The position numbers and the translations under genes were made by a program. Shown piece by piece: positions 24,982 through 35,987 of a DNA stretch of 64,000 nucleotides. Under the pieces are notes generated by a model. That model worked only from the letters and a program-made list of their open reading frames with translations, was not told where the DNA came from and did not search any database. The DNA comes from Streptomyces sp. NL15-2K (GTDB taxonomy: Bacteria > Actinomycetota > Actinomycetes > Streptomycetales > Streptomycetaceae): the NCBI RefSeq assembly GCF_030551255.1, contig NZ_CP130630.1, positions 5,623,501-5,687,500 of the forward strand, read 5' to 3'. How positions within the stretch are numbered: position 1 is the stretch's first letter; the number at the start of each line of letters is the position of its first letter.

Positions 24982-25054
24982 CGCACTCGGCAGGATTCGA
25001 ACCTGCAACCTTCTGATCCGTAGTCAGATGCTCTATCCGTTAAGCTACGAGTGC
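24982..25054 (-). tRNA. tRNA-Arg (anticodon ACG)
   Basis: A 73-base gene with acceptor arms GCACTCG/CGAGTGC, D arm, anticodon stem TCTGA/TCAGA with loop CTACGGA (ACG, reading CGU and, after deamination, CGC/CGA) and a T arm containing GGTTCGAATCC. No CCA is encoded. The discriminator is G. Confidence 0.95.
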
Positions 25055-25113
25055 TTGTATTTTCCCGCCGGTCCCGGTCCTTCTGGCCCGCTCGCGGCGA
25101 CAGGAAGAACATT

Positions 25114-25134
25114 ACATGACTGCCGCCGTCATGT
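25114..25134. promoter_or_regulatory. Palindrome between tRNA genes
   Basis: ACATGAC and GTCATGT are perfect 7-base arms around TGCCGCC in the gap between tRNA-Arg and tRNA-Ser, upstream of tRNA-Arg. It could be a protein site or a weak hairpin; nothing else identifies it. Confidence 0.3.
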
Positions 25135-25210
25135 GAAATCCGTTTGCCGTAGCCCTTGTGGCCTGCGGAAACGCCCCTGTGGGCGGGTGTGGGGACAGGG
25201 CTGTGAACGA

Positions 25211-25241
25211 CGAAGCCCCGGCCAGTTGGACCGGGGCTTCG
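25211..25241 (-). terminator. Hairpin terminator after tRNA-Ser(GCT)
   Basis: CGAAGCCCCGG pairs with CCGGGGCTTCG around a nine-base loop, 11 bases past the 3' end of the tRNA-Ser gene on the minus strand. Confidence 0.85.
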
Positions 25242-25251
25242 TGATCGAGCG

Positions 25252-25342
25252 CGGAGGCGGAGGGATTTGAACCCTCGATGGGCTTTAAGGCCCAAACCGC
25301 ATTAGCAGTGCGGCGCCATAGACCGGACTAGGCGACGCCTCC
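25252..25342 (-). tRNA. tRNA-Ser (anticodon GCT)
   Basis: A 91-base gene with acceptor arms GGAGGCG/CGCCTCC, a long variable arm (GGGCCT...AAGCCC) as required for serine, anticodon loop CTGCTAA (GCT, reading AGC/AGU) and a T arm with GGTTCAAATCC. Confidence 0.95.
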
Positions 25343-25520
25343 AGCACAGCCGCCCGCGCGAGCGCGAGTGGTGCGTGCAGATGATGACACAGTCGAGCGG
25401 GGTGTCACCAATCGCCTCCCACGGTACTAGGCAGGCGGGTCGCAGAGCAAAGCACTTCACCGGCCCGGGCGCCGGTCGGGCGGCGCGCAACGTCGGCGGG
25501 ACACAGGCGTTAGTCAGGGC

Positions 25521-26009
25521 ATGTCGCAGGTCTTCCGGCTCGGCCGGTTCGCAGGATTCACTCAGTTGATCGTCGCCGTCGGCTCCGTCGTGTCCGTGTC
25601 CGCCACGCCCGCCGCCGCCTCCTCTCTCGCCGCGTCCCCGCCCGTCCGGGGCGAGGACCGGGCGGCCGGCGATCACCTCACGGTCACCGTGCGGAACGCG
25701 GGCGGGGGTGCCGACGGGACGTACGAGGTGGACTGTCACCCCAGTGGGGGGAGTCATCCCGACGTGAGCGCGGCGTGTGGGGCCGTCGACCGGAACACGC
25801 GCTGGGGGAAGGACGCCTTCGCCCCCGTGCCGCGGGACAGCTTCTGCACCATGCAGTACGGCGGGCCGGCCACCGCGCATGTCACGGGGACGTGGGCCGG
25901 GCGGCCCGTCGACGCGAGGTTCGACCGCAGCAACGGCTGTGAGATCGGGCGCTGGGATCGGTTCGTGCCGCTGCTGCCCGACCTCAGGGCTCCGGCTCAG
26001 GCCCGGTAG
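25521..26009 (+). CDS. Secreted subtilisin inhibitor (SSI family)
   Basis: A 162-residue exported inhibitor. After a signal peptide (cleavage near residue 33, ATPAAA) the mature protein has the SSI layout: LTVTVRN opening strand, four Cys (72, 86, 109, 140) matching the two conserved disulfides, the reactive loop FCTMQYGG with a predicted P1 Met111, and the NGCEIGRWD end. Canonical SSI has CPM-V at this loop, so P1 Met is kept but P2 and P1' differ (Thr, Gln). The C terminus is extended by about 12 residues. It would inhibit secreted serine proteases. The start ATG 25521 has only a weak CAGGG site. Confidence 0.88.
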   Translation: MSQVFRLGRFAGFTQLIVAVGSVVSVSATPAAASSLAASPPVRGEDRAAGDHLTVTVRNAGGGADGTYEVDCHPSGGSHPDVSAACGAVDRNTRWGKDAFAPVPRDSFCTMQYGGPATAHVTGTWAGRPVDARFDRSNGCEIGRWDRFVPLLPDLRAPAQAR

Positions 26010-26336
26010 GCGGCCTTGCGGGTTCCCAGGGCGCGCCGCCCCACCGTCACGGCTGTTTCATGGCGGATGCCCCGACTCCGCAAGGGTCCGCGCGAAAGTG
26101 CCGTAAAGGTCCCGCGAACGTCTCGCGGAGCCGAAGGGGACGGCTGAGCAGGAACCCTTGCATGTGGTCGCATGTCCGGTCACACGTTCTGCTTCACTTC
26201 CTCGTGCGACCTCCCTCTCATCCGGCGTCGCGAGCGCAACCACTGCCCTTAGACTCCCTCGCGTGACACGTCGCGGGCAGGTTGGCAAGATGGCCCGAGC
26301 GGTCGGCAAGGTGCGGTAACAGGGAGGAAGCGTCTC
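26010..26336. other. Intergenic region upstream of the giant PAS protein
   Basis: These 327 bases hold no convincing gene on either strand. GGGAGG lies at the end (about 26322-26327) as the ribosome site for GTG 26337. I see no clear operator or hairpin; a promoter for the following gene must lie here. Confidence 0.5.
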
Positions 26337-29300
26337 GTGAGCAGCAGGCCATCCCGAGGCGCTGCTCGCCTCGCAGCCATACTGGACGCGCTTCCCGATG
26401 CGTTGGTGCTGGTCAACGCCAATGGGACCGTCGTCAACGCCAACACCATCGCCCTTGAGGCCTTCGAGGCGCCGGGGACCGCACTGGTGGGGCGGGGGCT
26501 TCTCGATCTGCTGCCGCACTTCGACTCCAGGCTCATCCCCGGGTCCATGCGGCGTCCCGACCACATGGACCCGCGCGGGCGGACCAAGCCGACCCGGATG
26601 GTCGCCCGGCGGACCGACGGGAGCGAGTTCCCGGTCGAGGTCACCAGCGCGAATCTGGAGAACGGCCAGCAGGCCTACGACGGCTACGGCTACGGCGGCG
26701 ACGAGCTGCTGATGCTCGTCGTACGGGACTTGACCGGGACCGTCGACACCGAGGCCGAGCTGGCCCGGTCGCAGCGGCAGACCGAGATGATCCTGCGGGC
26801 CGCGTCGGAAGGTGTCGTAGGGACCGACACCGAGGGGCGGATCGTGCTCGTCAATCCGGCCGCCGCTCAGATACTGGGTTATCGGGCCAGCGACCTCGGC
26901 GGGCGTGAGCTGCACGACCTCGTCCTCCACTCGCGTTCCGACGGGACTCCCTTCCCCTACGAGGAGTCGGCGCTCGCCGACACCCTGCGTTCCGGGCGCA
27001 AGCACCGGGTGCGGGGGCAGGTGCTGTGGTCGAAGAAGGGCGACAAGGTCCCGGTCGACCTGACGACCGCGCCCGTCCGCGACGGCGACCAGCTCGTCGG
27101 CGCCGTGATGACCTTCACCGACCGGCGGCCGTACGACGCGCTCGCCGAGGAGAAGACCGCCGCCGAGCAGCGGCACGAGGAGGAGCTGGAGCGGCTCTCC
27201 GAGGACCACGCCTCCGAGCTCACCGCGCTGCGCCAGAAGCACGTGACCGAACTGGAGGAGCTCCAGGAGCGGCACGAGGAGGAACTCGCCGCGGGCGACG
27301 AGCGGTACGCAGCCCTGGGCGAGCGGGAGAAGGACCGCTACGAGGCCCTCGCCGGGCGACACGAGCAACTGCTCACCCTGCTCGGGCGGTCGCTGCGCGG
27401 ACCCCTCGACGAGCTGCGCCGCGAGCTGGCCGCGCTGGCCGCCGACGACGCGGGGCAGCTGTGGCCCGAGGCCAACCAGGTGCTGCACCATCTGTCGGCC
27501 GGCTATTCGCGGATCACCACCCTCATCGACAACGTCCTCGGATATCAGCGGCTCGACACCGGGGCCGACGACATCACTCGTACGAAAGTCATGCTCGACG
27601 CCGTCGTGGCGGCGGGCGTCGACGGGGCCGTGGACCTCATCGGGCCCGGGCGCGTGCAGTTCGCCGTGCACGCGCCGCCCATCGAGGCCGAGGTCGACTC
27701 CCGGCTCCTCGCCACCGCGCTCGCGCACCTCGTCGCGGACGTCGCCGGCGTCGACGCGACCGGCAACTCGCCCGTCTCGGCGGGCGGTTACATGGACAAC
27801 ACCGTCGTCGTGGCGGCGGCGCAGCGCGGCGAGGTCGTACGCATCGAGGTGCGCGGGCCGTACGCCGGCGGCGACCCGGTGCACGAGCCGATCGTGCGCG
27901 GAATCGTGCGCGCCCATGGCGGAGTGCTGCAGACGCACGAGGTGCCGGGGATGAGCGGCAGTGCGTACGTCCTCGAAGTGCCGATCGGTGGCGGGGCGGG
28001 GGCCGTCGCGGCTCCGGGCCCGGCCGCTCTGGAGGCCGCTCCCCAACAGGCCGCCCCGCCCGAGCAGGCCACCTCCGGCGGTGGGCGGCGGCGGGCCCGG
28101 CGGGCCTCCACCGACGCCTTCCTGGAGAGCGAGACGGCGGGCGCCGAGGGAGTGGAGCCGGAGGCAGCGGAGGCCGCCGCGCCCACCGGGCGGCGCAGGC
28201 GACGGGCGGCGGGCGCCCAGGAGGCCGCGCCGGTTCCGGCACAGGCGACGGGCGACGCCGCGGAGGTCTCCGGGGGTACCGGGCGGCGCCGTGGGCGGCC
28301 CGCCGAGGGTGCCGCCGGTGCCGTCGCTGCCGGCGAGGACGCCGCCGAGGGTGTGGTCGACGGTGTCTCCGAGGGTGCCGTCGTGATGGCCGGCGAGCAT
28401 GGCGCCGGAACCGCGGCCGCGGGAAGCGGTCTGGGCGGGACCGTGCCGCCGCAGGGCGTGCCCGCGCCCGGCACCGGCGGACGTCGCGCCCGGCGAGACT
28501 CCGGCGAACAGCACGCGTTGCCGCCGGCGCTGCCCGCGGCTTCCGCCGAATCGGCCCAGGGTGCCCAGGGCGCCGGCCCCGCCGACAATCCGCAGCAGCC
28601 GACCGGTCGGCGGCGGCGTGCCCTGGCCGCCGCGTCGGAGCGCGCCGCCGCGCAGGAGGCGGCGCCCCGTACGGTGTTCGCCCTGCCGCCTGCCGAGGCG
28701 GACCGGTCGTCCGGCGACGGTGCGGAAGGGATCGCGGAGGGGCAGGGGCCGGGACAGGGACGGGAACAGGGACAGGGACAGGGACCTGTGGCTGCGGCCG
28801 CGGGGCAGGTGCACGTGCCTGGTCAGGTGGTTCCCGGTCAGGGGGTTCCCGGTCAGGGGGTTCCCGGTCAGGGGGTTCCCGGTCAGGTGGTTCCCGGTCA
28901 GGGTGCTCCCCGAGACGGACTCGTCGACGACGGTCGGCACGACGCCGTGCCGCACAGCCAGGCCGACGACCACACTCCGCCGCAGCCGCATCCGTCGAGC
29001 GCGCCGACGGGGCGCCGTCGGCGGGCGGTGGGGCAGCGCGCGGAGGCCGAGGCCGGCGGGGCGCCTGTGCAGGGGGCTCCGGCTCAAGGGGCTGCAGTGC
29101 CGCAAGGGGCTCCGGCTCAAGGGGCTGCTGGTCAAGGGGCTCCGGTTCAGGCGAGCGTGCCTCAGGCTCGTGTCGCTGCGGCCGCGGCTGCGGCTGCGGC
29201 TCAGGGGGCCGTGCCCGGCCAAGGTGGTGTCGTCCAGCAGGGCCATGCCTCGGATCAGTCCGTTCCGCCCGGGCAGCCGGTTCCGGCGCAGGTCACTCAG

Positions 29301-31070
29301 ACGGCCCCGGGCCAGGGCGTCGTCGCCGTGCCGGACCCGGCTGGGGAGAACGGCTCGGCGCAGAACGCACCGGCACAGAACGCGCCCGGCCAGATCGGCC
29401 TGCCCGCCCAGGCCGTGCCGACCCACCCTCTGCCCCACCAGCGTCACCAGAACCCCCAGGGCATGCCCGCACCCACCCCCGCCCCCACCGGTGCCGGTCA
29501 GCCGCTTCCGGCCGAGGCCGCCCCCGGCCAGGGCACCCCGCCGCAGGGCACGCCCGCACCGGGCACCCCAGCCCCGCAGCCGTGGCCCGCCGCCGACGAC
29601 ACGCCCGGCGCCGGTACGGCCGTATCGGCGAACGGCGCCGCGGTACCCGTACCTCCGCACCAGGCCACGGCACCCGCCGCGCCGAACGACGCCGCCACCC
29701 CCGTACCGCCGAACCCCGCCACTCCACAGAACCCGCAGAACCCGCAGAACCCGCAGGTCGCCCAAGAACCGCAGCCGCCACAGGCCTCGCAGGCCCCACA
29801 GAGCCCACAGGCCCCGCAGGGCACCCCGGCCCCCGGCACCCCGCTGCCTCCCGAGGCTGCCGCCGCGCAGCCCCGGGCCGCTCAGCCGTTGCCCGCCGAG
29901 GCCGCCGCCGCGCCGGTCGATCCCAACTCCACGCAGGGGCGGGCGATCAGCGTGCGGACGCTGGGGCAAGGCGTGCCGTTCACCCGGCAGGCGGCTCAGG
30001 TGCAGCAGCCGTCCACGGCGAACGGCCCGGTCACGTCGGCCACGCCCGCCCCGCATCAGCCGGGCGGTTCCGGCCGTCGCCGCAAGCTCGGTACCCGGCC
30101 CGATGCCGCCGCCGCGCCCGCGGAGCAGGCGGCCCGTCCGCATCCGCCGGCCGAGCAGGCCCCCGCACAGCCGCAGCCCTCGCTGGCCGGGCAGTCCCGG
30201 CTGGCGCAGGCGACCGAGGGGAGCGGGCGGTCGTACGCCATAGGCGCGCCGGACGAGAACGCCGCCGAGGGGCCCGAGCCGCTGGACGGGCCGGGCGGGG
30301 CCGTCGAGGTGTCGGACACCCCGCGGCCGCAGCCGATGGACGACGAGCTGCCGCCGGAGCCGCTGGACAACCCGCGTCGGCTGCTGGTGTGGCCCGCGCC
30401 GGATGTGACGACCCAGCAGGCGCTGAGCGACCGTGGCTACCGGCCGGTCATCGTGCACTCGCGCGAGGAGGTCGACGCGCAGATCGCGGCCTTCCCCGCC
30501 GCGCTGTTCGTCGACCCGCTGACCGGGCCGATCACGCGCACCGCGCTGCAGTCGCTGCGGCAGGCGGCGGTGGCGGCCGAGGTGCCGGTGATGGTGACGG
30601 CCGGGCTCGGACAGGCCTCGCGCGAGGCGGCGTACGGCGCCGATCCCGCCGTACTGCTGAAGGCGCTCGCCCCGCGCGACAGCGAGCAGCACCCGCCGCG
30701 TGTGCTGCTCATCGAGGAGCACGCCGAGATCGCGCTGGCGCTGACCGCGACGCTGGAGCGGCGCGGGATGCAGGTGGCGCGAGCCGCGAGCGATGCCGAC
30801 GCGGTGACGCTGGCGGGGCAGTTCCGGCCGAACCTGGTCGTGATGGATCTGATGCAGGTGCACCGGCGCCGGGCCGGGATCGTCGACTGGCTGCGCGCGA
30901 ACGGCCAGCTCAACCGCACCCCGCTCGTCGTCTACACCGCCGCCGTCGACCAGGCCGACCTGCCGCGGCTGGCCTCCGGCGAGACGGTGCTGTTCCTCGC
31001 GGAGCGGTCCACCAGCAGCGAGGTGCAGTCGCGGATCGTCGACCTGCTGGCGCGGATCGGGACGAACTAG
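26337..31070 (+). CDS. Giant PAS-PAS / degenerate histidine kinase / tandem receiver protein
   Basis: A 1577-residue cytoplasmic protein. Two PAS domains (about 8-135 and 150-260), a charged coiled coil (268-345, EEELERL-type heptads), then a region laid out like a kinase core: at 348-362 the H-box position reads [13 protein letters not shown], without a histidine, and the ATPase-like region (425-552, [16 protein letters not shown] onward) lacks the N-box Asn and the DxGxG loop. Residues about 558-1335 are a low-complexity Ala/Pro/Gln/Gly linker with RRR clusters and VPGQG repeats. Two receiver-like domains end the protein: 1345-1445 (Asp1393 in LFVDPL) and 1455-1575 (acidic IEEH, Asp1504 in VVMDLM). 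So it looks like a signalling scaffold that has lost kinase chemistry. GTG 26337 follows GGGAGG. It ends before a strong shared terminator. Confidence 0.82.
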   Translation: MSSRPSRGAARLAAILDALPDALVLVNANGTVVNANTIALEAFEAPGTALVGRGLLDLLPHFDSRLIPGSMRRPDHMDPRGRTKPTRMVARRTDGSEFPVEVTSANLENGQQAYDGYGYGGDELLMLVVRDLTGTVDTEAELARSQRQTEMILRAASEGVVGTDTEGRIVLVNPAAAQILGYRASDLGGRELHDLVLHSRSDGTPFPYEESALADTLRSGRKHRVRGQVLWSKKGDKVPVDLTTAPVRDGDQLVGAVMTFTDRRPYDALAEEKTAAEQRHEEELERLSEDHASELTALRQKHVTELEELQERHEEELAAGDERYAALGEREKDRYEALAGRHEQLLTLLGRSLRGPLDELRRELAALAADDAGQLWPEANQVLHHLSAGYSRITTLIDNVLGYQRLDTGADDITRTKVMLDAVVAAGVDGAVDLIGPGRVQFAVHAPPIEAEVDSRLLATALAHLVADVAGVDATGNSPVSAGGYMDNTVVVAAAQRGEVVRIEVRGPYAGGDPVHEPIVRGIVRAHGGVLQTHEVPGMSGSAYVLEVPIGGGAGAVAAPGPAALEAAPQQAAPPEQATSGGGRRRARRASTDAFLESETAGAEGVEPEAAEAAAPTGRRRRRAAGAQEAAPVPAQATGDAAEVSGGTGRRRGRPAEGAAGAVAAGEDAAEGVVDGVSEGAVVMAGEHGAGTAAAGSGLGGTVPPQGVPAPGTGGRRARRDSGEQHALPPALPAASAESAQGAQGAGPADNPQQPTGRRRRALAAASERAAAQEAAPRTVFALPPAEADRSSGDGAEGIAEGQGPGQGREQGQGQGPVAAAAGQVHVPGQVVPGQGVPGQGVPGQGVPGQVVPGQGAPRDGLVDDGRHDAVPHSQADDHTPPQPHPSSAPTGRRRRAVGQRAEAEAGGAPVQGAPAQGAAVPQGAPAQGAAGQGAPVQASVPQARVAAAAAAAAAQGAVPGQGGVVQQGHASDQSVPPGQPVPAQVTQTAPGQGVVAVPDPAGENGSAQNAPAQNAPGQIGLPAQAVPTHPLPHQRHQNPQGMPAPTPAPTGAGQPLPAEAAPGQGTPPQGTPAPGTPAPQPWPAADDTPGAGTAVSANGAAVPVPPHQATAPAAPNDAATPVPPNPATPQNPQNPQNPQVAQEPQPPQASQAPQSPQAPQGTPAPGTPLPPEAAAAQPRAAQPLPAEAAAAPVDPNSTQGRAISVRTLGQGVPFTRQAAQVQQPSTANGPVTSATPAPHQPGGSGRRRKLGTRPDAAAAPAEQAARPHPPAEQAPAQPQPSLAGQSRLAQATEGSGRSYAIGAPDENAAEGPEPLDGPGGAVEVSDTPRPQPMDDELPPEPLDNPRRLLVWPAPDVTTQQALSDRGYRPVIVHSREEVDAQIAAFPAALFVDPLTGPITRTALQSLRQAAVAAEVPVMVTAGLGQASREAAYGADPAVLLKALAPRDSEQHPPRVLLIEEHAEIALALTATLERRGMQVARAASDADAVTLAGQFRPNLVVMDLMQVHRRRAGIVDWLRANGQLNRTPLVVYTAAVDQADLPRLASGETVLFLAERSTSSEVQSRIVDLLARIGTN
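28815..28905 (+). repeat. 15-bp in-frame tandem repeat coding VPGQG
   Basis: Six units related to GGTTCCCGGTCAGGG run through the linker of the giant protein and encode consecutive VPGQ(G/V) pentapeptides, the elastin-like VPGxG pattern. Unit length is a multiple of three, so copy changes keep frame. Confidence 0.85.
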
Positions 31071-31089
31071 CGCCGGGGCACTGATGAAG

Positions 31090-31128
31090 CGTGGGGTACG
31101 CCGACTGATCTGTCCGGCGTACCCCACG
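31090..31128. terminator. Bidirectional terminator
   Basis: Perfect 14-base arms CGTGGGGTACGCCG and CGGCGTACCCCACG around an 11-base loop between the stops of the converging giant protein and acyl-CoA ligase genes. Confidence 0.9.
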
Positions 31129-31132
31129 TGGG

Positions 31133-32794
<1,662 letters not shown>

Positions 32795-32952
32795 CGGGGG
32801 CCTCCTCATTGAAGCGCCTACGCGAGGGTAGTGTCCCGCGATTGTGCTGGCATACCGGGCAGTATGTCACTAGACGACGGTGGATTCGGTGGATTCGTTC
32901 GTCGATGCCGTGACGTGGTCCGGACGCGGGTCGGATGTTCGGGGGCGAGCGA

Positions 32953-33169
32953 GCCGACCGGGGCGAGCGGGCCGAGCAGGCCGACCGGAGCGAGCAGGCC
33001 GAGCAGGCCGACCGGAGCGAGCAGGCCGAGCAGGCCGACCGGAGCGAGCAGGCCGAGCAGGCCGACCGGAGCGAGCAGGCCGAGCAGGCCGACCGGAGCG
33101 AGCAGGCCGAGCAGGCCGACCGGAGCGAGCAGGCCGAGCAGGCCGACCGGAGCGAGCAGGCCGACCGGG
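32953..33169. repeat. 27-bp minisatellite
   Basis: Six identical 27-base units (32983-33144; core GACCGGAGCGAGCAGG) plus a degenerate unit before and a partial unit after. It fills most of the 423-base gap between the superoxide dismutase stop and the ligase start. It reads as DRSEQAEQA in one forward frame, but no ribosome site supports a gene there. The rest of the gap (32795-32952) shows nothing recognisable. Confidence 0.9.
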
Positions 33170-33217
33170 TGCAGCGACCCGGTCGGCCCTCGTGTGCGGC
33201 TGCCCGGACCAGGCGGG

Positions 33218-33841
33218 CTACATGAACGGCACGTTCACACAGGCGAGCCGCGCACCGGCCGTCCCGGCATGCCCTTCATGCGTGGAGGTGGCCATCTCGT
33301 GCAGCACCACGGAACGGGCTCCTCCCTCACGGAAGCGCCAGTCCACCGTGGCTATCGAGCGGGCCGAGCCGTCCTTGTTGGTGGTCAGGTCCAGCCACAC
33401 CTCGTTGCGCGGGTTGGCGAACTCGGGGTCGACCGAGGGCTGCACGGGATCCGGCTTGTCCTGGTAGTGCGGCCCGGCGTCCGCGGGCAGCTTGCCGCAG
33501 GGCTTGGTGTGGACATGGGCGCCGTAGACGCGGTTCTCGCCGAGGTCGCGCACACGCAGCTCGATACGCGTCCCGCCGCTGCGGCGCAGCTCCTCCTTGA
33601 CCTGGACCCGGGCGCCCACCGGCACCAGGTCGGTGTTGTAGGTCACCGCCTGCGCGTAGGGCGCCAGGCTCACGGGGGCGAACACCGTCCCGACGACGAT
33701 CTTCGGCACCGGTCCCGTCGCTTTCTGCGGTTCGGCGGCTCCTGCGGTCGCCATCACACCGGCACCGGTCGCGACGGCGAGGACACCCGCGGCGGCCACC
33801 AGGGCGCCCTTGTTCATGACGGTGAATTTGTGCCTGGGCAT
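33218..33841 (-). CDS. Exported Cu/Zn-type superoxide dismutase-like protein
   Basis: A 207-residue exported protein with a signal peptide (cleavage after AGA near 35) and a Cu/Zn superoxide dismutase barrel. Copper ligands H109 and H111 (GAHVH), H125 (AGPHYQ) and H181 (VVLHEMATS) are present, and C115/C201 match the conserved disulfide. The usual second and third zinc His are not visible in the loop after H125 (DKPDPVQPSVDPEF), so it may be a copper-only form. GGAGA lies eight bases before ATG 33841; a second Met at residue 9 is possible. It would detoxify superoxide outside the membrane. Promoter region 33842-34115 contains a CCGCCTTCT repeat. Confidence 0.85.
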   Translation of the reverse strand: MPRHKFTVMNKGALVAAAGVLAVATGAGVMATAGAAEPQKATGPVPKIVVGTVFAPVSLAPYAQAVTYNTDLVPVGARVQVKEELRRSGGTRIELRVRDLGENRVYGAHVHTKPCGKLPADAGPHYQDKPDPVQPSVDPEFANPRNEVWLDLTTNKDGSARSIATVDWRFREGGARSVVLHEMATSTHEGHAGTAGARLACVNVPFM

Positions 33842-34115
33842 GGTCGGTCTCTCCAGTACGTGCGCAGTGGGGGGTACCGGGCGGGACGGTCACGGGGAAC
33901 ATCGCGACAAGGCCCAAGTCCAGGTGTTTTACGAAGACTTGAGGCGCCCGGGTGTTTGGGTCTGCACAGTACAACGGGGGACAAGCCGTACCAGAACGAC
34001 TACCGACGGGTATTGGGGAGACCCGGTGGAAGATTCGGCTCCGCCTTCTCCGCCTTCTCCGCCTTCTCCGCCTCAGAGAGGCTCGGCGCTCACCGTGTCC
34101 GCACGCCGCGTACGG

Positions 34116-34673
34116 TCAGCGAACCAGCGCCAGCTCAGCGTCCTCGCGCAGCTTCCCCAGCGCCCGGGACACCGCCGACTTCACCGTGCCCACGGACACC
34201 CCGAGCACCTCGGCCGTCTGGACCTCGCTGAGGTCCTCGTAGTACCTGAGGACGACCATCGCCCGCTGACGGGCGGGCAGTCTCATGATCGCCCGCCACA
34301 TCGCATCGTGCAGCGCCTGCTGCTCCGCCGGGTCGTCCCTGCCGGGCACGGGCTCCGGCTCGGGCAGCTCGTCGCAGGCGAACTCGTCGACCCTGCGCTT
34401 GCGCCACTGCGACGTGCGCGTGTTCAGCAGTGCCCGGCGGACATAGCCGTCCAGCGCGCGGTGGTCCTCGATGCGCTCCCAGGCGACGTAGGTCTTGGCG
34501 AGCGCGGTCTGCAGCAGGTCCTCCGCGTCGCTCGGGTTCGCGGTCAGCGACCGAGCGGTACGCAGCAGCACCGGCTGGCGGGCCTTCACGTACGACGAGA
34601 ACGAGGGGTACGGAAGGGTCTGCGTCGCCGGTGAGGCGGCCTTCGAAGCGCTGGTGCAGACGGGTGTGGTCAT
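34116..34673 (-). CDS. ECF sigma factor, SigE-type subgroup of actinomycetes
   Basis: A 185-residue sigma factor with region 2 (LLRTARSLTANPSDAEDLLQTALAKTYVAWERI) and region 4 (RQRAMVVLRYYEDLSEVQTAEVLGVSVGTVKSAVSRALGKL) and a short linker. The SFSSYVKARQPVLLRTA opening is that of the streptomycete group annotated as SigE-like ECF factors, which often lack an obvious anti-sigma neighbour; none is adjacent here. ATG 34673. It lies between the dismutase and the thiolase-like operon, all on the minus strand with gaps over 140 bases, so separate transcription is likely. Confidence 0.9.
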   Translation of the reverse strand: MTTPVCTSASKAASPATQTLPYPSFSSYVKARQPVLLRTARSLTANPSDAEDLLQTALAKTYVAWERIEDHRALDGYVRRALLNTRTSQWRKRRVDEFACDELPEPEPVPGRDDPAEQQALHDAMWRAIMRLPARQRAMVVLRYYEDLSEVQTAEVLGVSVGTVKSAVSRALGKLREDAELALVR

Positions 34674-34820
34674 GGCTCCACGCTATGAGCGGGGGTACGT
34701 CCGGCGGATCGGCCGCAGGTCCCGAAGACGGATCCGCCTCAGGTTGTAGGGGTGGGGCTGGCTGCACCTCCTGAAGGTGGACTGAGGGACGACACCTACT
34801 GCGGGTTTCCCCCTGGGGGC

Positions 34821-35987
34821 TCATCCGTCGTCCGTCAGCACCAGGCCTGACGTCGGCACTCCCGTCCCCGCCGTCACCAGGACGCGCTCGGCCCCGGGTA
34901 TCTGGTTCACCGCCGCGCCCCTGAGCTGCCGTACCCCCTCCGCGATGCCGTTCATACCGTGCAGATAGGCCTCCCCCAACTGTCCACCGTGCGTGTTGAC
35001 GGGAAGCTCGGCCAGGCGTACGAAGTCCGCCGCCTCCCCCTTGCCGCAGAACCCGAACTCCTCCAGCTGCATCAGCACGAACGGTGTGAAGTGGTCGTAC
35101 AGGATCCCCACGTCGATGTCGGCGGCCGTGAACCCGGAGGTGCGCCACAACTGCCGGGCCACCACACCCATTTCCGGCAGGCCGGTCAGGTCGTCGCGGT
35201 AGAAGCTGGTCATCTGCTCCTGCGCCCGGCCCGCACCCTGGGCGGCGGCTCTGATGACCGCGGGCGGGTGGGGCAGGTCGCGGGCCCGCTCCACGGACGT
35301 GACCACCAGCGCCTGGCCGCCGTCCGTCTCCTGACAGCAGTCCAGCAGCCGGAGCGGCTCCACGATCCAGCGCGACGCGGTGTGGTCGGCGAGGGTGATG
35401 GGCCGGCCGTGGAAGTAGGCCGCCGGGTTGGTCGCCGCGTACCCCCGGTCCATCACCGCCACGTGTCCGAAGGCCTCCGGGGTCAGGCCGTACGCGTGCA
35501 GATACCGCTGCGCCGCCATCGCCACCCAGGATGCCGGGGTGAGCAGCCCGAACGGCAGGGACCAGCCGAGCGCGACCCCCTCGGCCGACGGTTCCCGGTG
35601 CTGCACGCCCGAGCCGAATCTCCGTCCCGACCGCTCGTTGAAGGCGCGGTAGCAGACCACCACCTCGGCCACTCCTGTGGCTATCGCGAGCGCGGCCTGC
35701 TGGACGGTGGCGCAGGCCGCCCCGCCGCCGTAGTGAACGCGGGAGAAGAAGGACAGCTCGCCCATCCCGCATGCCTGGGCCACCGTGATCTCCGGGCTGG
35801 TGTCCATGGTGAACGTGACCATGCCGTCGACGTCCGCCGGCGTCAGACCCGCGTCGTCCAGTGCCGCCCGCACGGCCTCCACGGCCAGCCGCAGCTCGCT
35901 GCGGCCGGAGTCCTTGGAGAACTCCGTGGCCCCGATGCCGACGATGGCCGCCCGTCCGCCGAGGGTGTCCCGCGTGCGTACGCTCAT
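34821..35987 (-). CDS. Thiolase-like lipid-transfer protein, Ltp2-type retro-aldolase candidate
   Basis: A 388-residue thiolase-fold protein without the normal nucleophile Cys context of a degradative thiolase. It opens RAAIVGIGATEFSKDSG, has the VHYGGGAACATVQQAALAIATG stretch, DHFTPFVLMQLEEFGFC and the NTHGGQLGEAYLHGMNGIAEGVRQLRG end that mark SCP-x/Ltp2 proteins. In mycobacteria Ltp2 with a DUF35 partner cleaves the steroid side chain. Here its start overlaps the MaoC gene (ATGA), which in turn overlaps a MaoC-DUF35 gene, the same trio. Steroid as substrate is inference, since no other sterol genes are visible. Confidence 0.85.
   Translation of the reverse strand: MSVRTRDTLGGRAAIVGIGATEFSKDSGRSELRLAVEAVRAALDDAGLTPADVDGMVTFTMDTSPEITVAQACGMGELSFFSRVHYGGGAACATVQQAALAIATGVAEVVVCYRAFNERSGRRFGSGVQHREPSAEGVALGWSLPFGLLTPASWVAMAAQRYLHAYGLTPEAFGHVAVMDRGYAATNPAAYFHGRPITLADHTASRWIVEPLRLLDCCQETDGGQALVVTSVERARDLPHPPAVIRAAAQGAGRAQEQMTSFYRDDLTGLPEMGVVARQLWRTSGFTAADIDVGILYDHFTPFVLMQLEEFGFCGKGEAADFVRLAELPVNTHGGQLGEAYLHGMNGIAEGVRQLRGAAVNQIPGAERVLVTAGTGVPTSGLVLTDDG

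Noticed and set aside
32953..33169. CRISPR array
   Set aside because: The repeats are directly adjacent with no unique spacers and no cas genes are present.
32935..33225. Open frame coding DRSEQAEQA repeats in the minisatellite
   Set aside because: Open only because the unit is a multiple of three; no ribosome site, and other frames are open too.
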